The position numbers were made by a program, and so were the translations under genes. Source: Klebsormidium nitens (taxonomy: Eukaryota; Streptophyta; Klebsormidiophyceae; Klebsormidiales; Klebsormidiaceae). From it: a stretch of 64,000 bases of DNA. Below the pieces are notes generated by a model. That model was not told the origin of the DNA. It searched no databases and saw only the letters and a program-made list of their open reading frames with translations. This document shows positions 56,121 to 64,000 of the stretch, piece after piece. The stretch covers positions 121,779-185,778 of the forward strand of contig DF237072.1 in assembly GCA_000708835.1 (NCBI GenBank). Reading direction: 5' to 3'. Within the stretch, counting starts at the first letter, position 1, and every line of letters begins with the position of its first letter.

Positions 56121-57142
56121 ATGGAGCGCGGCGATGTAGGCTTGCAAGAGCTTCCGAGCGAGATCCTTTCCATCGTTGCCCATAAGCTTGCTTCCCAGGA
56201 CCCGCCCTCTTTTGTGCGTGCACTCTGTGCGTCCAAAGCTTTTGAATCTGCCGCATGTGATCTAGAGGCGCCTGAGCTCTGGAAGTCAGCCTTTTATGCA
56301 GCGATTGCAAAGGAGAAGCTGCTGAATCTTGACGGAGTCTTTGATGAACTAGAGAAGGAGATTTTGGCCTTGGGTGGGCACCGCCGTCTTCTAGCAGCTC
56401 GATTGCAAAAGGTGGACCACACTGCGTCAGGAGGATCTGAACAAAAGCAATCCGAACAAACACAAGCTGAAACTTTAGGGCTCGGCGATATTCCGTCTGA
56501 AAAAGAGCTGGCAAATGACCTGTCTCTGGCTTGCCTCACCAGCAACGGCCACATCAAGTTCGCAGTTGAAGGAAGAAACCTGATCCTTGTTAAACTGCAT
56601 GGCAAGCCAGTCGCTTATGGAGTTTATGATCCTCACGCTCAAAAGTATTCTGGCAGCAATAAGACATTTCCAGTATGGTCAAAGCTGAGTGAATCGCCTT
56701 CGGTAGGCATTCCGCTTCAGCCGCTCATGGGCCTCTAGATGATGCGGAAAGTGAACTTCGGCGGGGTTTCTCGAAATGCGGGCACGATAGGGGCTTGGAT
56801 TATCTGCTGGAAGAACGACCCTTCACAGTTCAAGTCTTTCCAAAGCTCCTTCACTCTTGCAGTGCTCGGAAGTGCCCTTATGCGCAGGAACGTCAGCTTT
56901 CCCGGAGGACATTCGAAGCTGGCCAGTTTAGCACCTTGACCCCAAAGAGAGATACCTTTACATACTGGCCGCGAGGTTGGGATGAGAGCTATGGCCGGGA
57001 CATCTGGATACAGCTGCTGGGAGTTCTGAGGAAGGATTCGTGCCATCCCAAGGTCCTGGACGGTGACGAAACCAATGGAAGCCTGCACTTTGATAGACAG
57101 TGCAGGCGGTCTTGGACCTTCTTTTGGGATCTCAAAGAATGA
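56121..57142 (+). pseudogene. F-box-like copy with one frameshift near its middle
   Basis: From the ATG at 56121: GLQELPSEILSIVAHKLASQ, CASKAFESAA, LWKSAF, then ALGGHRRLLAARLQK and ILVKLHGKPVAYGVYDP, close in plan to the intact copy at 1.3 kb. The frame stops at TAG at 56736. One base out, coding character resumes directly (DAESELRRGF … YLLEERPFTVQVFPK … DTFTYWPRGWDESYGRDIW … SWTFFWDLKE) and stops at 57142. The tail FFWDLKE resembles the Trp-rich end of the 1.3 kb copy. If the shift is an assembly error the gene is intact; otherwise a truncated protein of 205 residues remains. Confidence 0.65.
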
Positions 57143-60100
57143 TCAAGTCTAAACGAAAGAACGGGCCCCTCATGGGTGGAGGATAGGGGAAATGCTGGAT
57201 ACTCTACAGGCGTATTTGGAATTGTAGGGAGGTAACTTTCGAAAGCTCCAGTCAAGCACAACTGGTAAGAATGTTCCAGGCAATTGTAAGTGGTGTCAGA
57301 GATGGGCTACAAGACAACCGTTTATCCTTGTTCAGTTGACGGGAAAGGATCTCGTATCATCATCAGCTAGCAGCCATGAGGAGCATAAACCCGTAGTTCA
57401 CAGGAAAAATATCTGCCTTATCATATATATTTAGAAGGCTTTTTTTTTTTTGTCACATGATAAAACGGCTCGGGCCCGCTCATAAGCTGAATTGAAAAAG
57501 CACAAATCACATGTGTACGTACGACGATGAGCAAGCCGACATCGTATGGCACCTCTTGGGCAGCTGATAGTTTGGGAGAAACTTCTGGCATGGTTGCTTA
57601 CTAAATGCACAACGGACTGGACTGCTCAACGTCGACGAAGTGATAGCCCGGTTCATTTCAAGCACCTTACCGGTACGATGCGAGGGAATGTTATGACTAT
57701 TGCTGTCCCCGTATATACTTAGCCTCCTTGTTTGCTATGATGCCCAAATATACGTGTACGATATGCGGATTGCAATTTGCACCTCCATTATCTTCATGGT
57801 TTTTAAGTGCGTGTGTCGAGGAATCGTAATTGAGACCACGTGGCTTACCAATCTTTGTCGCCTCTAGAAAGGTGGATGAGAAGAGTCTGACAAAGACATG
57901 AGGGCATGAGTATGTACTGGTTGTGCAGAACGGCGTAGTCTTGAGCATTTCAGAAACCTATCCATGCAGGGCTTAGAAGGATTACGAATACCTTGTTTTA
58001 TGTAAAGTAACCCTTGCGTCACCCGCAGATTATCGGATCCAAAGCACCCGCGAGCAGAGTTCCTCTCGCTTCAAATTGCACCACGAGGCTTGCGCCATAG
58101 CGGCCGTTGCTGGGACGACAGGAGTGTTGATTAGCCGTTAGAGTTCAAAGTTTGCAATGCATTGGGGGTCCGGTGCGTACAAGCATGTGTCAGGCTCGTC
58201 GTCACAGCGCGCGCTGAACTGTACTGATTTGCTATCAAGTGTTAGACACAGCTGGTGTGAACCGTCGAAACGCTTCTTGAATATAGTGCAACAATCAGAA
58301 GTTGCCACAAAGCAGTCTTCGTCCGTTGTCTCTATTGGGATTTTCGAAGAGATCGAGTGCGCCCGGTTAAATTAGTTTGTCGATCTGTCGGCGCGAGCGC
58401 GCGCCCTTTTCACCTTTAAAGATAAATAGCAAGCTTCCATTCGGAACTACCACGACCTCAGACCTATATTCTACGTGTCTAGCCGGCTTCATTATTTATT
58501 GATTGAAGAAAGCAGACCCGATACAATCAGCCTGAATCAGCTAGGATAATCGGGCATTGGCCGCGCGGCAACGCAGCGCGGTCGACGGCCTCCGCGCTGC
58601 GCTGCGGCGCGGACGCATTAGGTTTAGAAGGTTTGTCATACAGCCGGGTTATAGCCCGGGTTAAGAAGAGAACCACGGTAAACTGGCCAACTTTGATTTA
58701 CCTTGCTTTGCAAGCTCTGCTTTTGCCAAGGTTTGGCAGGGACGTCAGGAGTGAGCATGGCGCCCATGAACACCAGGAACGCCGCTTGCAGCTTAGCTGG
58801 ACTCCATTGGAAGGGAACCTGCAGCTCCAAAGTGCAAGCCTGTGCATGTGACAGTACAGCATTGCAACTTACAAGCTGCTTTCAAAAGGATGGGAGTAGC
58901 AGTGACAAGAGCCGGCGGCGGTTGTTCGGGCAGCTCTGAATGACTTGTGAGTTTCCATCCTTGATATTGGTTGATAGTCTTCTTTTTGAAGATTGGAAAC
59001 TGGTCATTCTGCAATCTCCTGAGAAGTAGCTCAGGATCTAGACCCAGTTAAGAAGTGGTGTTCCAGATTCATGTGGCCTCTCAGCCATGCAAGCTGCTGC
59101 TAGAACTGTTTTGACAGGCTTTGCTTGACACCAACCATCCGGGCCGGGGGGGTTTTGTGAAGCAGTTGATACTCGATTCTGATGGATGCCAGGCGAATAG
59201 CTTTCAGAAGCTGCATTTTGCTGCTTGCCACCAGAGTCTTAGACTCATTTACAGTTGGCGGTTTCCATCAAAGCCTCTGCTCAATGGCGGCTCTTACGTT
59301 TATACATCCATCCTGGGAACTGCATGAGTGATTGGAGGGCCTGGATCATGCCCAATTCGAAAGCTGGAGACACGGGCCAATTTGCTAAAAAGTAGTGTTG
59401 GATGGATTGGTCTGTGATTGTGATCATGCGATCGTCATTGTTATGTTTTTCAAGGAGCTGTCTGCAATAGTGATGGGTGGCGCAAACAGAGTTGCCAAGT
59501 CCGCAGAATCTCAATTCACGCTGTGAGTCAGTGATGACAAGTCTTTTCGTTCGACCTTGGCAGGTTTTGTATGGCTAAAGTCCTGGTCTTCCAAACAGCA
59601 GATATCCTTGTGAGTCTCAATTCAGCTGCAGAGGTGCAACCACAGTGTCCGCAGAAACGAAGCTTCGCCATCTCAATACTGACTCCTTCTGTTTGTAGTA
59701 ACCAATCTAAGCAGCGAGCTGACTGAGCTTGTCACGTCTGTTGCAGGATCTGAGGAGCGGCGTCAAGGTGCTGCGGGGTGCGTCGGGCTGTCGAGGTTGA
59801 GCAAGGCTGTCCTCAGGGTACGCGCGAAATGGGGAGCGGCCGGTTGGTCATAAGCTATGCACCCGGTAAATAAAACCTTACTCTTTTGGACCCTCTTCAA
59901 CTTTAAATGATGCGGTCGCATGTTCTGTCTGTTGACTTTCGTTCACCTAGTTCTCAGACCTGAGCCTAAGTCATGGGGGTGGAACTCTGCCTTTCTTTGC
60001 GACTTTGCGGTCTCACTCTCACGGTCTGAAGAGTCCGGTTTTCGTGATTTTTTTTGGCGTCTGCGAAGTTGTGATCCCTTTTCATTGCGTGCTTGTTATT

Positions 60101-61954
60101 CAGCTCCTGCTTAATTTTCTGCTCACGGAACCACACGCTTGTCCTGGTATCTTGTTGAAAGTTGCACACTTGTCCTCAGTCTGTTGTTTTTGAAGACGTG
60201 GCTTTTTAAAACCTATGTCTACTACTTTGGTGGGCTCAATATTTCAGGCGCTCTTGGGCGTCTGCAGAGTTGTGATTTTAGTTTCTGCAGAGTTGTGACT
60301 TAGTTTCATGACGATGCTGTGACAGGCCAGCTTCTGACGCATCTGCCAACAGAGCAATGCACACGAATCTTTGAGCCCCGGCAAAAGTTGAACCTTGAAA
60401 TCCGCCTCTGGCCAAGAAGAGGTTAAATCTGTGCATGCAGATTGCTTAGGATTGCAATTCTGACGCCAAACTCATGCTATGCTGGAGAACATCTCATGCT
60501 TTCAGTCCCGATCTGTCATTTTTGCGAATTTCTTGTTTTACAACGGTTGGCTAGAGCTGTAAAGGCGACTTCTGTGACGAACCTAGCGAAAATTGGCCGT
60601 TGCTCACCCTCCGCTCGTTTGCACGAACTTCTCAACATCAATATCTCGTCAATCTCCGGACCTGCGGGTCTATAAGTGAAGCTTGTGAGCTCCTTGCTTA
60701 ATTGGACGGCCCACCCGTTTGGCCAATATTCAACAATCAGATTTGCTAAACCACTAATAAACCACTAATCAAAGATTTTTGGTGACTCCTGTTTTGCATC
60801 TTATGTTCCAGTGCAAGAGGTGAAAACTGCCTGTCGAGCTGGTCTTACACTTTCCGCCAATGATGATCTTCAGCCTCCTGACACAAGGACATGGGATCCG
60901 CTTCCTAGGATAAGATGCGCTCTACACATAGCGTGTCCAACCAGGTGGTTTGCAATCCAGCTGTCTCGTCTGCCTTACGCCAATTTTTCCTCTTATCGTG
61001 CTTCTTTATGAGTTAATGTTAGTCCGCATCTATCTTCTCGTCAAGCTTTCTGTTGTTTTTGACAACCTCGCGCACTCGCTGCTCTTGCTGTGGAGGTCTC
61101 CTACGTGTGTATCAAATGGTTTGAAAAAGACAGTCCTTATGCCATGCTTGTGTCTGCGGCCTCGCTCGCGACATGCTTGAATGTTCTTCTGTTTGTGTAA
61201 GGGTTCAAACACCTCGTCCCTTTTGTTTGTATTGCTCGTTCTTGGAACGTCGGCTGCCCCTTTTTGTGCCATACTCCTGTCGCAGCATACATGAAGCTGG
61301 CGTCCCAGTCTGGCAGGAAATGAGCACAGCCTGCATGCTGTTCTGAAGGCCAGTGTAATCCGCTTTTGCATGAAAATCCTGCCGGTAGTGCTGCGGTTGA
61401 GTTGTTTCTTGTGACCAACGCCCGGCTGCCAAGCTACGAGATTGTGGACATCTCCCAAATTGGTCTGGCCAAAGAGGGTTCACCTTCACAATGGCACTGA
61501 GATTTGGGTGCTAAGAGTGCTGATGGTCGAGCATACGCCGTCGTGTCTTGTTGTAAGGCGTAGACTAATTGGACCAGGTTGCAAGGTGAACATGAATCAA
61601 TAACTTGATCTGACTAGCTTTGCAATTTCTTCCCACCTGCCGGCAACGTCCTATGAAGGCCTTGAAGGCTTGCTCGCCGTTACTATATGGACTCTCGATA
61701 GAGAAGTGTCCTGGTGAAGAGTGTTATCTCCACCTTTGCGATGACTTCAAAATCGTTCCACCGGTTCCGGCCACCCTGCATAGAAGTGAGTTCCGGCCCG
61801 GTCGGATGCGACACTTTTACCTTGAAAAGTGCAGCTAGCCACTGGGCCTGTAGTTTTGCATTTCGGACAGATCTCTCTGACCTGATATGATTACTGGCTT
61901 GGCGATGCTGGTAGGACAGGCGGAGACGTCACGTGTTGTTGCTGACTTTACTCG
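57143..61954. other. No supported gene
   Basis: No family, splice chain or RNA gene was recognised. A perfect 10-bp inverted repeat (CGCAGCGCGG at 58572, CCGCGCTGCG at 58592) with a 10-bp loop sits in a small CG-rich island. Short T-runs and A-runs occur near 57447. A G-run lies at 59147. Confidence 0.4.
58572..58601. repeat. GC-rich perfect hairpin
   Basis: Arms CGCAGCGCGG and CCGCGCTGCG are separated by 10 bp. This could form a stable stem, but no T-run follows and no gene ends here. Confidence 0.7.
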
Positions 61955-63135
61955 GGTCTCGACTCGAGTCGCCACACTCTGGGAAGAATCCAAGCAGTTG
62001 AGAAACGTGCCTGCTTGTATGCTACATGATGCCGTCTTTGGTTCAAACGTTGGAGGGTGTCGTCTCGTTTGTGTGACGGTGTCGCGCGCCAGCTGGCATG
62101 TGGTGCTGCTAGGATTGGTTTGACTTTCTCCTTGTCTGGTTGTACTTCCGCGGCGATGATAGACGGTAAACCGTTGGTGAAAGCTTCACCAGGCAGCAGA
62201 TCAAGGTCTTTTGATGCCCTGATACGGGATTCTGACTTTAAAAGCTGGGTGCGAAGTTGCCACTTACTCGAAAGAATCGAAGCGGTTGAGAAACTTGCCT
62301 GAATTTGTGCTACACAAACAACGTTCTTGCCTCCTACGTCGGAGAGTGTTGTGTCAAACGGTTAATCAGATTTCCGTGACGGTGTCACACGCCGTCCGGC
62401 ATGTGGTGCTGCTAGGACCGGCTCGACTTTCCGTGTCTGATTGTTCTCAGGCGGCGATGATGATTGCCAAACTCTTGGTGAAGCTTTCACCAAGCAGCAA
62501 GTTCGGGTTTTTGATGCCCGTATGTGGGTTTCTGACCCGAGAATCTGGGCGAAGTTGCCACCTGGAAAGAATTGAAGCAGTTGAGAACCTTGCCTGCTTG
62601 TATTCTGCACAATGACGTCTACTTTGGCCCTTACATCGGAGGAGGTCGTGTCGAACTTTTCGAAGTCCTGCGTAACGGTGTTGCGCACCGACTGGCCTGT
62701 TGTGCTGCTAGAACTGGCTTGACTTTCTCGTTGTCTGCTTGTACTTTCCGCGGCGATGATGAGCGCCCGACTCTTGGTGAGACTCACTAGACAGCAGGTC
62801 ATGGTCCTTGGCGCCCGTATGTGACTTTTTTACTACAATTTAAACTGGTTGCGAAGTTGCCACCTGCTAAAAAAAAAAGAAGAAGTTCAAAAAGTTGCCC
62901 GTTTTGATGCGACACAATAACGTCTTTGGCTCTCACATCTGAGAGTGTCGTGTCGAACTTTTTAAAGTTTACTTTCACAGTGTCACCTTGCCAACTAATA
63001 CGTGGTGTTGCAAAGACTGGCTTGACTTCCTCGTTGTCTAGGTTTGCGGCGACGATGAGGGCCAAACTCTTGGGGACACTCTCACCAGACAGCAGTTGTG
63101 ATCCTTGATGCCCGCATGTGGACGAACATCAGAGT
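61955..63135. repeat. Tandem array of about 300-bp units, four copies
   Basis: Units recur with a period of about 298-302 bp. The block GAAGTTGCCAC begins at about 62253, 62552 and 62853, with a related block near 61970. Other shared parts are GAAGCAGTTGAGAA, a GTGGTGCTGCTAG-like block, TTGACTTTC, GCGGCGATGATG, AAACTCTTGGTGA and TGATGCCCGTATGTGG. Copies differ by 15-30 percent. On the minus strand two units read KFDTT-SDVRAK, so the unit may descend from coding DNA, but frames are broken. Confidence 0.8.
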
Positions 63136-63430
63136 GAAACTGCGTTTTGACCGGCGCCCTTTGGAGAGCATTCAGACTTTCTTCGAACGTCACTTGTCGT
63201 TTCTGCAAACGTTTCAAGGCGCGTCAGAAGATAAGGTATCAATGGTGGTTTGAACTTCCATTTTTGGAACTTCATTTGAACCTCTTCATGAACGGCCTTG
63301 CCCGGCCTGAACAAGATAAGGAAGCGCAGACTCGTGGACTTGGCGTAATATTGCGCAAATGCAAAGAGTGCTCCATTCAATTTTCATTCGGAATGCATTA
63401 TGAACTCTGAACGGAATGGCCCCTCTACAG

Positions 63431-63560
63431 TACCTGGATACGTACGGTGCCTATTTTTAGCACTACGGTACATACTTTACAGTGGAAGAGTACGGTACCG
63501 TATGGTACCGCAGTGCAGTAGGCCCTTGAGTACCGTACGGTGCATGCTAGCTAGGTACAG
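63431..63560. repeat. GTAC-dense patch, copy 2
   Basis: About nine GTAC tetranucleotides lie in about 130 bp, several as GGTACCGTA. It resembles the patch at 9300-9440 and directly adjoins an inverted-repeat element. Confidence 0.6.
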
Positions 63561-63590
63561 TAATCTACCGTTTTCCGATTTCCTTCGGAC

Positions 63591-63821
63591 TTCATTCAGA
63601 GTACTCCTGAATCCTGAAGTTCCGGAAAACGGGTCCGGACCGCCGGGTCCCGGCGTGGTTTTTTTTATTGATTTATTTCAAATTTATTCAATATCCCCAA
63701 GCAGGCCCCCCAGCTTCCGGAATTTCAGAATTCAGGAGAAACATGAATGAATCTTCAATGAATTTGGAATATTCAGAATTCTTTCGGGTTTCATTCAGAC
63801 TTCTCCTGAATCCTGAAAATT
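63591..63821. repeat. Inverted and direct repeat element
   Basis: The block TTCATTCAGA…CTCCTGAATCCTGA occurs at 63591-63627 and again at 63790-63821 in direct orientation. A third copy at 63715-63751 is inverted (TTCCGGAATTTCAGAATTC…GAATGAA). The arms could fold on each other, as in a small non-autonomous transposable element. An AT-rich stretch separates the arms. Confidence 0.65.
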
Positions 63822-64000
63822 TGACTTGGGCGCCCTTTAAACAGGTATTTAAAATTTAAAAAATCTTAAAAAATAGCAGGGCCACCGGCGTGTGCTGCCC
63901 AAGAGTCACCCCCTCACGGACAGTGCCACTTCGTCATCCCCTGCTGTACGCGAGCCCGCGCGCGCGCGGAAGGAGTTTCGCGCGGCGGCCGGCGACCGAG
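63822..64000. other. Window end, CpG-rich
   Basis: The last 50 bp turns into a GCGCGC-rich block like those before F-box-like genes, so a further gene may start just past the window. Nothing else is visible. Confidence 0.3.

Noticed and set aside
60950-61489. Several open frames near 61 kb
   Set aside because: Low-complexity or mixed composition on both strands; no consistent model.

Overview
This is nuclear DNA from a eukaryote with spliced genes. Exons are GC-rich, introns are longer and less GC-rich (GT-AG, with one GC-AG), and the proteins (GT47 exostosin, GT31, GT4 and plant-like F-box families) point to a streptophyte green alga. Klebsormidium is my best guess from recall of similar gene style, not from any search. 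I see no prokaryotic operons, CRISPR array, rRNA, or tRNA that folds.

Layout. An intact intronless F-box-like gene lies at 1.3-2.3 kb (+). A five-exon GT47 exostosin gene runs on the minus strand from 7.95 to 3.42 kb. After a 4 kb intergenic stretch, a divergent plus-strand gene of 18 exons runs from 11.99 to 25.45 kb. Every junction in that model is phase-consistent, giving about 1551 residues: a secreted glycoside-hydrolase-like module whose two expected catalytic Glu positions read Gln and Ser, then a GT4-like glycosyltransferase, then two membrane segments, then a GT31 domain. The GT4 end and the GT31 start share one uninterrupted exon. The join to the glycosidase-like module rests on one in-phase splice.

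From 25.5 to 39.6 kb I can assign no gene family, though several stretches look like exons, most convincingly one on the minus strand at 31.9-32.2 kb. A seven-exon secreted protein with beta-propeller-like blades lies at 39.6-47.1 kb (+). From 49.1 to 57.1 kb there are four more F-box-like copies: one intact, one on the minus strand with a frameshift and a nonsense codon, and two with single frameshifts. From 57.2 kb to the end there is no gene I can support, but there are repeats: a roughly 300-bp tandem array at 62-63.1 kb, a GTAC-dense patch matching one at 9.3-9.4 kb, and an inverted-repeat element at 63.6-63.8 kb.

The most unusual pattern is that all three spliced genes carry decayed tandem copies of their own exon edges inside the neighbouring introns ('exon echoes'). 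They occur at about eight of 27 introns and in up to four copies. Each copy holds a splice site plus 20-80 bp of exon-like sequence, and only the copy adjoining the full exon keeps the reading frame. The glycan-active genes (GT47, and the glycosidase-like/GT4/GT31 gene) are neighbours in divergent orientation, which suggests a shared role in wall or secreted glycan synthesis.
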